A DNA stretch of 23,254 bases from Methanobacteriota archaeon (GTDB taxonomy: Archaea > Thermoplasmatota > Thermoplasmata > RBG-16-68-12): the NCBI GenBank assembly GCA_005878515.1, contig VBLZ01000127.1, positions 1 to 23,254 of the forward strand, written 5' to 3'. Made by a program: the position numbers and the translations under genes. This document shows positions 1-7,213 of the stretch, piece after piece. The notes beneath the pieces were generated by a model. The model worked only from the letters and a program-made list of their open reading frames with translations, was not told the origin of the DNA and made no database searches. Position 1 is the first letter of the stretch. Every line of letters begins with the position of its first letter.

Positions 1-126
1 CCCCGTCTCGATGATCGCCTTTCGCTCGTCGTCGATGAGGTAGACGGCCCCGAAGGCAGGTTGGCCGAACATGCGGACGTCGGACAGGTAGGTATCCGCG
101 TCGAACGAAAGAGGTTGAAAGGACAT
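1..126 (-). CDS. MBL-fold metallohydrolase, N-terminal fragment (runs off window)
   Basis: Forty-two codons are open on the minus strand from an ATG at 126 to the window edge. The peptide ends in VYLIDDERKAIIETG, which fits the first beta strands of metallo-beta-lactamase-fold hydrolases, where a hydrophobic strand (xxYLI) is followed by a turn and then xxLIDTG. The zinc-binding HxHxDH motif would lie outside the window, so the substrate cannot be named. A weak TATA-like stretch (GATACATTTG on the minus strand, about 30 nt upstream of the ATG) supports this start. It is divergent from the small ORF at 224. The family call rests on a short N-terminal pattern only. Confidence 0.55.
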   Translation of the reverse strand, partial: MSFQPLSFDADTYLSDVRMFGQPAFGAVYLIDDERKAIIETG

Positions 127-191
127 CGGTGCCGCTGGATAGGACGATTGCAAATGTATCTTTGCGTCAAAGGCGGCGAACACCCCCGCAC

Positions 192-199
192 GGTTTATC
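192..199 (+). promoter_or_regulatory. TATA box for the small membrane ORF at 224
   Basis: GGTTTATC lies 31-32 nt before the ATG at 224, the same spacing as at clearer leaderless genes in this window (hel308, pyrD, the SRPBCC gene). Assignment is by pattern and spacing. Confidence 0.45.
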
Positions 200-223
200 G
201 CGGCGAACGTCGTACGGACGTGC

Positions 224-454
224 ATGGCGTGCGGACCACGGGCTACCGATACGTTGGACTTCGCTCAAGTCAAGCGACCGCCGGCAGCGGCGGACCCGCC
301 GTGGGTCGTCGAGGAAGACCTGCCACGATCCCAGCGAGCGCGAGCCTCGAAGGCGGGCCAAGACATGGCCATCATTCTCTTCGTGATCCTCGCCGGAGTC
401 GCAGTCGGCGGGTCGATCCTGATGTGGATCTTACGGATCCCGCCATTCCGATAG
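224..454 (+). CDS. small single-pass membrane protein, hypothetical
   Basis: A 76-residue ORF. The first ~47 residues are charged and proline-rich. The last 29 contain one clear membrane span (AIILFVILAGVAVGGSILMW) followed by a short basic-hydrophobic tail. No family is recognised. The start is supported by a TATA-like GGTTTATC box at -31, which would make a leaderless mRNA. An internal ATG at 365 would leave only the membrane segment, so a 29-residue micropeptide is the alternative. It lies between a divergent MBL-fold gene and tRNA-Leu. No homology can be seen, so whether it is translated remains uncertain. Confidence 0.42.
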   Translation: MACGPRATDTLDFAQVKRPPAAADPPWVVEEDLPRSQRARASKAGQDMAIILFVILAGVAVGGSILMWILRIPPFR

Positions 455-522
455 GACGCCGTCCGGGCGGACTCGCGCCCCTCGGGAATCTCTTTCTAGT
501 CGACGGGGGCTTTCCGGAATTT

Positions 523-606
523 GCGGCGGTAGCCAAGCACGGAAACGGCGCGAGATTTAGGGTCTCGTCCTGCAGAGGTTCCCAGGTTCGAATCCTGGCC
601 GCCGCA
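523..606 (+). tRNA. tRNA-Leu(UAG)
   Basis: A class II cloverleaf can be folded. The 7-bp acceptor stem is GCGGCGG (523-529) with CCGCCGC (599-605), and the discriminator is A606. The D-stem is GCC/GGC with GG in the loop. The anticodon stem is CGAGA/TCTCG around loop TTTAGGG, giving anticodon UAG. A long variable arm (568-581, CCT/AGG paired) and T-arm CCAGG-TTCGAAT-CCTGG complete it. The long variable arm and the anticodon together indicate leucine (codon CUA and its wobble partners). There is no intron and no encoded CCA. The 3' end at 606 directly abuts the stop codon (607-609) of the convergent cgi121 gene. Confidence 0.95.
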
Positions 607-1101
607 TCACTTCTGCACATCGAGCAATGCGACCTTCTCGAGGACGAGGTCGGCCCGTCGGACCTCCGAGACGGTCCCGGCCGCCTGATCGGAGATGCCA
701 AAGTCTTCGAGGGACTTTCCCTTCGCGTTGAGGCCTCCGTCGTCGCGGGTCCATCCCATGTCGCGAATGAAGTCGTCGACCGTCGCCGAACCGAAGAGGA
801 CCACGCCGATGGCCGTCGTGTCCGAGCGGAGGCCGACCGACCGAATCGCGTTCTGAACTTGACGCGCCCCGGCCGCATAGAGTAGGGTCTCCATCGCAAC
901 GGACCGCGAGGATATCGTCCGCGCGTCCCGCGCCCGGATCGCGTGAAGGGCCGCGGACTCGAGATGATCCCGGCCGAAGACCGCTCGTGCATCGAGGAGG
1001 GACACCTCGGCACCGCGGGAGGACGCCCACTCCGTCGCGGTGCGAACCACGGTCTCCGGATGGACCACGGAAGCTTTCGCCCCCGCAATATCGAAGGTCA
1101 C
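607..1101 (-). CDS. cgi121: KEOPS complex subunit Cgi121
   Basis: A 164-residue protein with the length and pattern of archaeal Cgi121/TPRKB: a central helix-rich block with ALHAIRARDARTISSRS, then ETLLYAAGARQVQNAI, then a beta strand (AIGVVLFG). Cgi121 is the accessory subunit that binds the Bud32 kinase in KEOPS (Kae1-Bud32-Pcc1-Cgi121), which makes the t6A modification on ANN-decoding tRNAs. It also contacts tRNA. The GTG start at 1101 overlaps the hel308 stop as GTGA, so the gene is translationally coupled downstream of hel308. The stop touches the convergent tRNA-Leu gene. No other KEOPS subunit lies in the window. A longer same-frame read to 1428 is only the shadow of hel308. Confidence 0.8.
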   Translation of the reverse strand: MTFDIAGAKASVVHPETVVRTATEWASSRGAEVSLLDARAVFGRDHLESAALHAIRARDARTISSRSVAMETLLYAAGARQVQNAIRSVGLRSDTTAIGVVLFGSATVDDFIRDMGWTRDDGGLNAKGKSLEDFGISDQAAGTVSEVRRADLVLEKVALLDVQK

Positions 1102-3245
1102 GGGAAGTCCCCGAGCGCCGCTTGGCCTTCGATCTCCCGGACATCGACGGGCACGCCGACCTGCTCCTTGATCTTCATCGCAAGGGCCGAGCCGATCGTC
1201 GGGATGCGGGCGAGTTCGCTGGGATTCGCCTTCTGCAGGTCCTTCAGCGTCTTGTAGCCCCGCTGGAACAGCGCGCGTCCGCGGACCCGCCCCACGCCGC
1301 GCAGGGAGATCAACTCCAAGAGCTCCTCTTTGATGCCGTACTGCACTTGGATCGTGAGCCGGGTGAGCGCGCGGACCTTCTTCTTGTTGAAGATTCGGCC
1401 GAGTTCGCCCATCGAGTAGAGGAGCCACTCCGCCTGGTCCGTCATGCGGCGGATGTCCCCGGGACCGATGCCGAACTTCTTCGTGACCTCCTCCTCCGTC
1501 CGCTCCATGATCCAGTCATCGAGGAGGGAGGCCGTCTTGACCTCGGCGAGGAAGAAGTCGTAGTCCTCGACGGGGAATGTCAGATCCGCTTCCTCGATCT
1601 TCTGCTCGACCCATGCGTAGTCGCCGCGTCGGAGGTAGAGCTTCGGCATGTCCGGGGTCGTGCAGACGGTCCAGAGGTGGAAGAAACGATCGTCGCGGGC
1701 CTGGTGGAGCGCGTCGCGCATTTTGACCGCACTGAGCGGATCGATGTACAGGTCGCTCGTCCGCTTCCCGAAGAACGTGGCCCTCAGGGAACCGTCAGTG
1801 CGATGGATGAAGTCTTCCTTCGCCAGGAACTCGAGCACGTCGAGAATCTTGCCTCGGATCGTGTGGACGTCGCCCGTGAAGGCGAAGAACGTGCGGTTGA
1901 AGAAGGCGAAGAGTTCCTCCTCCGTTGCCACGTGTCCCGTCGCGATGTTGGCAAGGATGTGCATCCGTAGGGCAGGCTCGGACCCGAGCTTGGATTCGAT
2001 CGGTTCGGGCTCACTGAGGAAGTAGTCCTCCATCAGCTCGTCGATGTCATCCTCATCTTTCGCGAAGAGAATGGCTTCGCCATATGGGTCGTAACGTGGT
2101 CGACCTGCCCTTCCACACATCTGTTTGACTTCCATCACCGGGATCGGAGTGAGGCCTAGGTTCACGTCGAACCGGTTGAGATCTCGGATGACCACGCGCC
2201 GCGCGGGGGTGTCGACCCCCATACTGAGCGTAGGGGTCGCCACGATGCATTTTACGCGACCCTTCTTGAACTCCTTCTCCACCAAGTTCCGCTGATCATT
2301 CGTGAGTCCAGCATGATGAAACGCCACACCGCCGTCGATACACTTGCCGAGGCGGCTCGCCATCGACGTGGCCTCCTCCTGACCCCGGACCAACTGCTCC
2401 GCGAGCTTGTTCAAGTGATCGAGTTCCTTCTCACCAAGCACAGCGCGCACCTCTTTCGCCAACGACTTGGCAAGAGCTTCGGTTGAGCGCCTCGTGTTAA
2501 CGAAGACAAGCGCTTGGCCTCCGGAGGCCAGGACATCCGTCACCAACCCTGACATATCGTCTTCTCGCACTTTGACTTCCTGGACGGTCTGGTCTGTAAA
2601 GTGGACGAGGCCGTCGAAATACACCCCTTGTTTCAGGGGAACAGGTCGCCACTCGCTCGTGATGTGCTCCGCTTCGAGCCATCGCGCCAATTCCTCGGAA
2701 TTCTTGATTGTGGCGCTGAGAGCAAGCACCTGAGACTGTGGATTTACTTGGCGAAGTTTCGCTAGCGTTACTTCCAACGTCGGGCCGCGGTCTGCATCGT
2801 TGATTAGGTGCACCTCGTCCGCGACGACGACACTGAGGCGTTGGAGCCAGTTCGTCCGATGCCGCAGGAGGGAGTCCGCGCGTTCGGAGGTCGCAACGAT
2901 GACGTCCAACTTCTCGAGGGTCGGGTCCGCCGAATCATAGTCGCCGACCGAAATGCCAACCTTGATCCCGAGCGGTTCGAAATCTTTGAGGGCTTCGTAC
3001 TTCTCCGCGGCGAGGGCGCGAAGCGGTACAATGTAGAGTGCCTTCCCTCCTCGTAGTACGGACGCCAAGATTGCGAGATACGCCACCAACGACTTCCCGC
3101 TCGCCGTTGGAATCGCGAGGACGAGATTCTCACCGAGCAGTGCGGGGCCGATCGCATCCGCCTGAGGCGGATACAGCTCCTCGATCCCTTGCTTCTTTAG
3201 GATCTCCACGATCCGGGGATCGAGACCGAGGTCTGCGACACGCAT
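1098..3245 (-). CDS. hel308: ATP-dependent DNA helicase Hel308
   Basis: A 715-residue Ski2-like superfamily 2 helicase, full length for Hel308. Visible motifs in order: Q motif ELYPPQADAI (23-32), Walker A TASGKS (47-52), PLRALA (74-79), DEVH box (143-146), SAT (177-179), FVNTRRS (248-254), ATPTLSMGVD (336-345) and motif VI QMCGRAGRPR (376-385). A winged-helix/ratchet region follows, then a C-terminal helix-hairpin-helix (ISLRGVGRVRGRAL, 646-659; ARIPTIGSALAMKI, 679-692). Hel308 is a 3'-5' helicase that acts at blocked or branched replication forks. Start: a CCTTTATG box ends 26 nt before the ATG, giving a leaderless mRNA. It leads a two-gene operon with cgi121. Confidence 0.95.
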   Translation of the reverse strand: MRVADLGLDPRIVEILKKQGIEELYPPQADAIGPALLGENLVLAIPTASGKSLVAYLAILASVLRGGKALYIVPLRALAAEKYEALKDFEPLGIKVGISVGDYDSADPTLEKLDVIVATSERADSLLRHRTNWLQRLSVVVADEVHLINDADRGPTLEVTLAKLRQVNPQSQVLALSATIKNSEELARWLEAEHITSEWRPVPLKQGVYFDGLVHFTDQTVQEVKVREDDMSGLVTDVLASGGQALVFVNTRRSTEALAKSLAKEVRAVLGEKELDHLNKLAEQLVRGQEEATSMASRLGKCIDGGVAFHHAGLTNDQRNLVEKEFKKGRVKCIVATPTLSMGVDTPARRVVIRDLNRFDVNLGLTPIPVMEVKQMCGRAGRPRYDPYGEAILFAKDEDDIDELMEDYFLSEPEPIESKLGSEPALRMHILANIATGHVATEEELFAFFNRTFFAFTGDVHTIRGKILDVLEFLAKEDFIHRTDGSLRATFFGKRTSDLYIDPLSAVKMRDALHQARDDRFFHLWTVCTTPDMPKLYLRRGDYAWVEQKIEEADLTFPVEDYDFFLAEVKTASLLDDWIMERTEEEVTKKFGIGPGDIRRMTDQAEWLLYSMGELGRIFNKKKVRALTRLTIQVQYGIKEELLELISLRGVGRVRGRALFQRGYKTLKDLQKANPSELARIPTIGSALAMKIKEQVGVPVDVREIEGQAALGDFP

Positions 3246-3270
3246 CGTTCATCCGATGCGAGGCGGTCCG

Positions 3271-3278
3271 CATAAAGG
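3271..3278 (-). promoter_or_regulatory. TATA box of hel308-cgi121
   Basis: CCTTTATG on the minus strand begins 33 nt upstream of the hel308 ATG. The expected transcription start coincides with or lies next to the start codon. The same octamer occurs before the thioredoxin-like gene at 18464. Confidence 0.6.
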
Positions 3279-3379
3279 TTCTCGGGGGACGCGCGAGCGA
3301 GCGCGCATTCCGAGAGACCCAGGTCCTCTGCCCGGGAACCCGCTTCAACCGAGTAGCCGTTGGATCGAATCCGCCACTC

Positions 3380-3835
3380 CTACCCCACGAGCCCCAGCTG
3401 CTTCAAGAATTCGAGTTGGTCGTAGTAGATGTGGCTCTCCGAAATCTCGCCGCCTTCCACCTTGTACACGACGCACCCTCGAAGCTCGATTCGATTCCCG
3501 GTGGGCAGGATCACCCCGTCGCTATGCGCAGGAAGCAACCGCCGGTCGAAGCCATGGCGCAGCGGTCCTTTGTGCGTTCCTGTAATGAGGAGTTCCACGC
3601 AGACCCAGTCGCCCTGTCCGAAGCCTCGCACCCGCGTCCACGAGAGATCCGGCAAGGCCTCGCCCCAAGCCTGGAGTCGCTCCTGAACCGCTTCGCGACC
3701 TTTCACCGGCTCCGGCAAGTCCGGGCTCGACATGACGATGTTGTCCACGTGGAGACCCCATAGATGGTCCCAGTTCCGCTCGTTGATCGCTTCAAACGCG
3801 GCGTCAACCATGCGGAGGTTCTGTTCCACGGTCAT
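3380..3835 (-). CDS. SnoaL/NTF2-like protein
   Basis: A 151-residue protein with the alpha+beta cone pattern of the SnoaL/NTF2-like superfamily: N-terminal helices EQNLRMVDAAFEAINERNWD, a DNIVMSSPD strand, GREAVQERLQAW, a central sheet (WVCVELLITGTHKG), RIELRGCVVYKVEGGEISESHIYYD and a short C-terminal helix. Members include polyketide cyclases and many proteins of unknown role, so no substrate is proposed. The start is chosen at 3835 because the TATA box at 3873-3880 predicts transcription from about 3849. Between that point and the ATG lies a purine-rich GGAGTGGAG stretch. In-frame ATGs at 3862 and 3928 would lie upstream of the predicted transcript. Confidence 0.75.
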   Translation of the reverse strand: MTVEQNLRMVDAAFEAINERNWDHLWGLHVDNIVMSSPDLPEPVKGREAVQERLQAWGEALPDLSWTRVRGFGQGDWVCVELLITGTHKGPLRHGFDRRLLPAHSDGVILPTGNRIELRGCVVYKVEGGEISESHIYYDQLEFLKQLGLVG

Positions 3836-3872
3836 CTCGGTTCTCCACTCCTGTTCGCGCATGGTAGCTGGA

Positions 3873-3880
3873 CTATATAG
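3873..3880 (-). promoter_or_regulatory. TATA box of the SnoaL-like gene
   Basis: CTATATAG is the most canonical TATA element in the window. It reads on the minus strand and decides the start of the SnoaL-like gene (3835 rather than 3862). It lies about 80 nt from the divergent pyrD promoter. Confidence 0.6.
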
Positions 3881-3958
3881 ATGGATGACCGACGCGGCAG
3901 TCTCGTCGGACTCCCGAAGAGTCGACAAGACCGACCCGCAGATTCGCGTGACCCAAAG

Positions 3959-3966
3959 CCTTTAGG
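3959..3966 (+). promoter_or_regulatory. TATA box of pyrDK
   Basis: CCTTTAGG lies 31 nt before the pyrD ATG. An identical octamer sits 31 nt before position 7204, just ahead of the LysRS gene. Confidence 0.6.
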
Positions 3967-3989
3967 ACATCCATCAATTCGGTCCGCCG

Positions 3990-4898
3990 ATGGTGGACCT
4001 CCGGACCGAGATCGCCGGGGTGCGGCTTCGGAACCCGACGATGCTCGCCTCCGGGTTCCTCGACGAGACCGGCGGGTCGATGGCCCGTGTCTACGAGGCG
4101 GGAGCCGGTGCGGTGGTCACGAAGAGCATCGGACCTAAGCCCCGCGAGGGCTACCCCAACCCGACGATCGTGGAGCTCGACGCCGGCCTCTTGAATGCGG
4201 TCGGTCTACCGAATCCCGGGATCGTCGAATACGCGCAGGAGGTGAAACGCGCCCAGAAAGGCGGGGCAGTCATCATCGGCTCGGTGTTCGGCAAAGACGC
4301 CGACGAATATGCGAGCGTCGCCGCGAAGATGGCCTCGTACGGCGTCCAGGCGATCGAGCTGAACCTATCGTGCCCGCATGTGAAAGGCGCCGGCACGGAG
4401 ATCGCGCAGGACGCAGGTGCGGTCCGGGATTTCACCCGAGCCGTCAAGGACGCGGTCTCGGTGCCCGTCTTCCCGAAGCTATCTCCGAACGTCCAGGACA
4501 TCGCCTCGTTCGCGGTCGCGGCCGAAGAAGGCGGCGCGGACGGCATCGTCGCGATCAACACGGTGAAGGCCATGGCAATCGTCCCCGAGCTGAAGATGCC
4601 CTTCCTCGCGAACAAGTTCGGAGGGCTCAGCGGACCCGCGATCCGGCCGATCGGCGTGCGCGCGGTGTACGACATCTGCGAGAAGGTCCACATCCCCGTG
4701 GTCGGCGTCGGCGGAGTCGGGTCGGGACGGGACGCCCTGGAGTACATCATGGCCGGTGCCTGCGCGGTCCAAGTCGGCACCGCGATCATCCCGAAAGGCC
4801 TCGCCGTCTTCGAGGAGATCACGAAGGAGATGGCGTCCCTCCTCGAGGACGCCGGATTCGGATCCGTCTCGGAAGCGATCGGGGTCGCCCATGCCTAA
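3990..4898 (+). CDS. pyrD: dihydroorotate dehydrogenase, class 1B catalytic subunit
   Basis: A 302-residue FMN TIM barrel that oxidises dihydroorotate to orotate in pyrimidine synthesis. Recognisable elements: GFLDETGG near the N-terminus, K45 in VVTKSIGPKP, NAVGLPNPG (69-77), the catalytic-base motif NLSCPH with Cys128 (Cys rather than Ser marks class 1), PKLSPN (162-167), AINT (188-191), GGLSGPAI (211-218) and the phosphate-binding GVGGVGSGRDA (239-249). The gene overlaps pyrK by 8 nt, which fits a class 1B PyrD-PyrK complex that passes electrons to NAD+. The ATG lies 31 nt after a CCTTTAGG box, so the mRNA is probably leaderless. Confidence 0.95.
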   Translation: MVDLRTEIAGVRLRNPTMLASGFLDETGGSMARVYEAGAGAVVTKSIGPKPREGYPNPTIVELDAGLLNAVGLPNPGIVEYAQEVKRAQKGGAVIIGSVFGKDADEYASVAAKMASYGVQAIELNLSCPHVKGAGTEIAQDAGAVRDFTRAVKDAVSVPVFPKLSPNVQDIASFAVAAEEGGADGIVAINTVKAMAIVPELKMPFLANKFGGLSGPAIRPIGVRAVYDICEKVHIPVVGVGGVGSGRDALEYIMAGACAVQVGTAIIPKGLAVFEEITKEMASLLEDAGFGSVSEAIGVAHA

Positions 4899-5667
4899 GT
4901 TCGAGGTCGTCCCGATCCTCGAGCTGGTGCGGGAGACGCCCACGACGATGACGTACCGGTTCCGCGGCGATTTCGGCGGGCAACCGGGCCAGTTCCTGAT
5001 GGTCTGGATCCCGCGGTACGACGAGCTGCCGATGGCGCTCTCGTACCTCGGCGCGGTCAAGGGCATCACGGTCCACGATTACGGGGACGCGACCCATGCC
5101 TTCGCGGCGTTCAGCGCGGGCGACCGGATCGGCATCCGCGGACCGTACGGGAACGCGTTCCGCCTGGAGGGCGAGAAGGTCCTCGCGGTCGGCGGCGGGA
5201 GCGGGATGGCCTCGATGATCGCCGCGATCGAGGCATTCGCGCAGCAAGGCGCCCAGGTCGTGACCGCGGCCGGCGCGAAGACCGCGGCGGAACTGCTGTT
5301 CGTCGAGCGCGCGAACGCGAGCGGGGAGGTCCACATCGCCACGGACGATGGGTCCCGCGGCTTCGCCGGATTCGTGCCCGCCCTCGCGGAGAAACTCGTG
5401 GACCGCGAGAAGTTCGACCAGATCCTGACGTGTGGCCCGGAGCGGATGATGAAGGCCGTCGTGGACCTCGCGAAGGCGCACACGATTCCGATCCAGGCGA
5501 GCCTCGAACGGTACATGAAGTGCGGGATCGGCATCTGTGATGCGTGCTCGCTCGACGACCGCTTGGTATGCATGGACGGCCCGATCTTCACGGCGGAACA
5601 GCTCGACGGATTCGAGGAATTCGGCAAGTTCCGGCGGGACAAGAGCGGCCGACGGATTCCGGCGTAA
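4891..5667 (+). CDS. pyrK: dihydroorotate dehydrogenase electron-transfer subunit
   Basis: A 258-residue ferredoxin-reductase-like protein carrying FAD and a [2Fe-2S] cluster. It links PyrD to NAD+. Seen: an FAD beta-barrel with PGQF (32-35) and PMALSY (47-52), RIGIRGPYGNAF (79-90), the nucleotide-binding GGGSGMAS (101-108), CGPE (181-184) and four cluster cysteines at 211, 216, 219 and 227. The spacing CX4CX2CX7C is tighter than the ~CX4CX2CX11-14C I recall for bacterial PyrK, but the sequence around it (CGIGIC...LVCMDGPIF) is typical. The ATG at 4891 overlaps the end of pyrD; the longer same-frame read from 4756 lies inside pyrD. Confidence 0.93.
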   Translation: MPKFEVVPILELVRETPTTMTYRFRGDFGGQPGQFLMVWIPRYDELPMALSYLGAVKGITVHDYGDATHAFAAFSAGDRIGIRGPYGNAFRLEGEKVLAVGGGSGMASMIAAIEAFAQQGAQVVTAAGAKTAAELLFVERANASGEVHIATDDGSRGFAGFVPALAEKLVDREKFDQILTCGPERMMKAVVDLAKAHTIPIQASLERYMKCGIGICDACSLDDRLVCMDGPIFTAEQLDGFEEFGKFRRDKSGRRIPA

Positions 5668-5696
5668 GATCCCGCGAGGCATGTTAGACTCCAGTC

Positions 5697-5717
5697 AGCC
5701 TGCGGATTGCGCAGGCT
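5697..5717 (+). terminator. strong hairpin 30 nt after pyrK, possible terminator
   Basis: AGCCTGCG (5697-5704) pairs perfectly with CGCAGGCT (5710-5717) around a 5-nt loop. It lies just beyond the end of the pyrDK operon. No T-tract follows, so a classical terminator is not assured; a processing or 3'-stability element is equally possible. Confidence 0.35.
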
Positions 5718-5930
5718 CGACGCACGCCGACCATGATATCTTGATTGCGAACCAAGAGACACATGCGAAATTCTCATGGCTCAAGGACAACTATGGCACA
5801 CACTCGGGGCCAATGTGCGCCCGGACCGGGAATCCCTTAACGCTTGGGTTGATGGAGAAGTCCCTTTGCCAAAACCAGGTGACTCTCCGCCGGAAGAGCT
5901 TTGCAGAAATGGAGGGATAGAGGTTTCGGC
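5718..5930. other. intergenic stretch without a supported gene
   Basis: This interval is noticeably richer in A+T than its surroundings. Short open frames cross it (for example 5681-5920 and 5776-5997 on the plus strand), but none has a convincing start signal or protein-like pattern. No tRNA-like fold was found. A weak GCTTTGCA element at 5898-5905 may serve the membrane ORF that follows. Confidence 0.4.
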
Positions 5931-6167
5931 ATGGGAGCAGTCGAACCTGAGACGGAACCGAATCCCCGTCTCTCCACCCCACGCGTTATTTTCGTAATTG
6001 GGTTCATCATTTTCATCCTTGGTTTCGGCCCCATGCTCAGCAGCCCCGGAATTTCGACTGTCGCTCTGCCGCCGCCTGACGTTGTCACTCCCGCTGTATT
6101 CGTGGTCATCGGCGTCGCCATAATGGTCGTGGGAGTCGCGCTCGGTCGTCGGGCCAAAAACAGGTGA
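5931..6167 (+). CDS. small two-span membrane protein, hypothetical
   Basis: A 78-residue ORF with a polar, proline-rich N-terminus and two hydrophobic spans: VIFVIGFIIFILGFG, then AVFVVIGVAIMVVGVAL ending in a basic RRAKNR tail. No family is recognised. The ATG at 5931 is preferred because GAGGT sits 6 nt upstream; an in-frame ATG at 5901 would add ten residues. It stands alone in the AT-richer interval between pyrK and the gfcR-like gene. Its base composition differs from the flanking operons, which would suit a recently acquired or fast-evolving gene. That is inference. Confidence 0.55.
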   Translation: MGAVEPETEPNPRLSTPRVIFVIGFIIFILGFGPMLSSPGISTVALPPPDVVTPAVFVVIGVAIMVVGVALGRRAKNR

Positions 6168-6231
6168 TTGCGGCACGGCTAACTCGGGCTTCCGTCTCTC
6201 CGTGTCCCCAGGCCTTTCCGTCATCGACATC

Positions 6232-6240
6232 TTGATATCC
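6232..6240 (+). promoter_or_regulatory. TATA-like box of the gfcR-like gene
   Basis: TTGATATCC lies about 45 nt before the ATG at 6278. It predicts a short leader of roughly 16 nt that carries the TTGGAG Shine-Dalgarno stretch just before the start. A similar CTTGATATC stands upstream of the antiporter gene at 14985. Confidence 0.4.
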
Positions 6241-6277
6241 GGCGTCTCGCATCGTGCGCGGCGGAGTTGGAGAGCGC

Positions 6278-6871
6278 ATGAAGGACGTGAACTCGATCGC
6301 GAAGAGGGCCATGGAATACAAGGAGAAAGGCCTCTCCGAGAAAGAGATCGCGGACGAGCTGCACCTCTCTCCCGAGACGGTCACCTGGCTCCTGACGCGC
6401 GGGATCAAGGGGGGAGAGGCGCCGAAAGACGTGAAGATCGGCTGGCGGTCTGTCGGGGTCTACGGGAACCGCATCGGGTTCATGGCTGCGGCGATGTCGG
6501 ACATCGCCCTCGAGGAGCTCGAGAAGCGGCAGATGGACGCGGACTCGGTCGTCGGCGTCGCTATCAACGGAATCCCGCTCGCGGCGTTGATCAGCGAAGA
6601 GCTGGGGAAAGAACTGATCGTCTATCGGCCGAGCGAGGAGCGACACGGCAAAGGCGGTGCCTTTTCCTCGAACTACGCCTCCCCGCAGGGCAAGAAAGTC
6701 CTGATCGTGGACGACGTAGTCTCTACCGGTGACACGATCAAGGCGGCGATCACGGACGTCCACGAATCGGGCGGCACCGCGGTTTTGGCGGTCGTCCTCG
6801 TCAACAAGACGGCCCACGACGAACTCGCGGGCGTGCCGCTGCGCGCGCTAATCCGCGCACGGTCGATCTAA
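6278..6871 (+). CDS. gfcR: GfcR-type HTH-phosphoribosyltransferase (orotate PRTase-like regulator)
   Basis: A 197-residue protein. Residues 1-45 form a helix-turn-helix (GLSEKEIADELHLSPETVTWLLT, 18-40). The rest is a type I phosphoribosyltransferase domain with the PRPP loop VLIVDDVVSTGDT (141-153), a GxxPLAALIS substrate segment (98-106) and YRPSEERHGKGGAFSS (116-131). This architecture is that of the archaeal GfcR/PyrE-like family; haloarchaeal GfcR activates sugar-catabolism genes. Enzymatic orotate PRTase activity cannot be excluded, and the location 0.6 kb after pyrDK makes a pyrimidine role worth considering. The ATG at 6278 has a Shine-Dalgarno; the upstream GTG at 6254 probably lies before the transcription start. 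Confidence 0.85.
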   Translation: MKDVNSIAKRAMEYKEKGLSEKEIADELHLSPETVTWLLTRGIKGGEAPKDVKIGWRSVGVYGNRIGFMAAAMSDIALEELEKRQMDADSVVGVAINGIPLAALISEELGKELIVYRPSEERHGKGGAFSSNYASPQGKKVLIVDDVVSTGDTIKAAITDVHESGGTAVLAVVLVNKTAHDELAGVPLRALIRARSI

Positions 6872-6975
6872 AGTGGTCTCGGGAGCGACGATTCGCTCTT
6901 CGCAAGGTCCGGAGGAAACGTAACCGTTAAGCCTCAGGAATGCCACTTATCGGATTCGTGGCGGAGGCGAGTCGC

Positions 6976-7179
6976 ATGTGGCGAAACAAGTGGAGCGCCC
7001 GGCGCAGGTGGTCGTTCGTCGAAGTCGTTGGCCCGCTCATCCTCTTGGGGCTTCTCCTCGAGTTCCTCTTCCTGTTCGTCCTGAGGACCGCGGCCGTCCA
7101 ATGGCTCCTGATTCTCCCTGCGGTCGCAACGCTCGTCGGTCTCATGTGGCTCGTGAGCCGCGAGCCCGCAAACCTTTAG
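6976..7179 (+). CDS. small two-span membrane protein, hypothetical
   Basis: A 67-residue protein. A basic N-terminus (MWRNKWSARRRW) precedes two hydrophobic spans: VVGPLILLGLLLEFLFLFVL and LLILPAVATLVGLMWLV. The positive-inside rule suggests both ends are cytoplasmic. No family is recognised. The ATG at 6976 follows a good Shine-Dalgarno (GGAGGCG at 6965-6971); an in-frame ATG at 6940 would add twelve residues. The last codons and stop (AACCTTTAG) form part of the TATA box of the next gene, so the two genes are packed but probably have separate promoters. Confidence 0.6.
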   Translation: MWRNKWSARRRWSFVEVVGPLILLGLLLEFLFLFVLRTAAVQWLLILPAVATLVGLMWLVSREPANL

Positions 7180-7180
7180 G
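7173..7180 (+). promoter_or_regulatory. TATA box of the LysRS gene
   Basis: CCTTTAGG is identical to the pyrD box and predicts transcription from about 7204. That is upstream of the CTG at 7214 and would leave a 10-nt leader. It overlaps the stop codon of the preceding membrane protein gene. Confidence 0.5.
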
Positions 7181-7213
7181 CCCCTCCGCAGTTGTGCGTC
7201 GCGGTGGAACGCG

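Noticed and set aside
987..1970. 327-codon open frame antisense to hel308
   Set aside because: The Hel308 motifs on the minus strand explain the region; the plus-strand peptide has no protein-like pattern.
3300..3385. tRNA-like stretch with GGATCGAATCC
   Set aside because: The apparent T-arm has a 3-nt loop instead of seven, and no acceptor or anticodon stem can be formed on either strand.
5776..5997. 73-codon plus-strand ORF after pyrK
   Set aside because: There is no Shine-Dalgarno or TATA at the expected spacing, and it overlaps the better supported membrane ORF at 5931.
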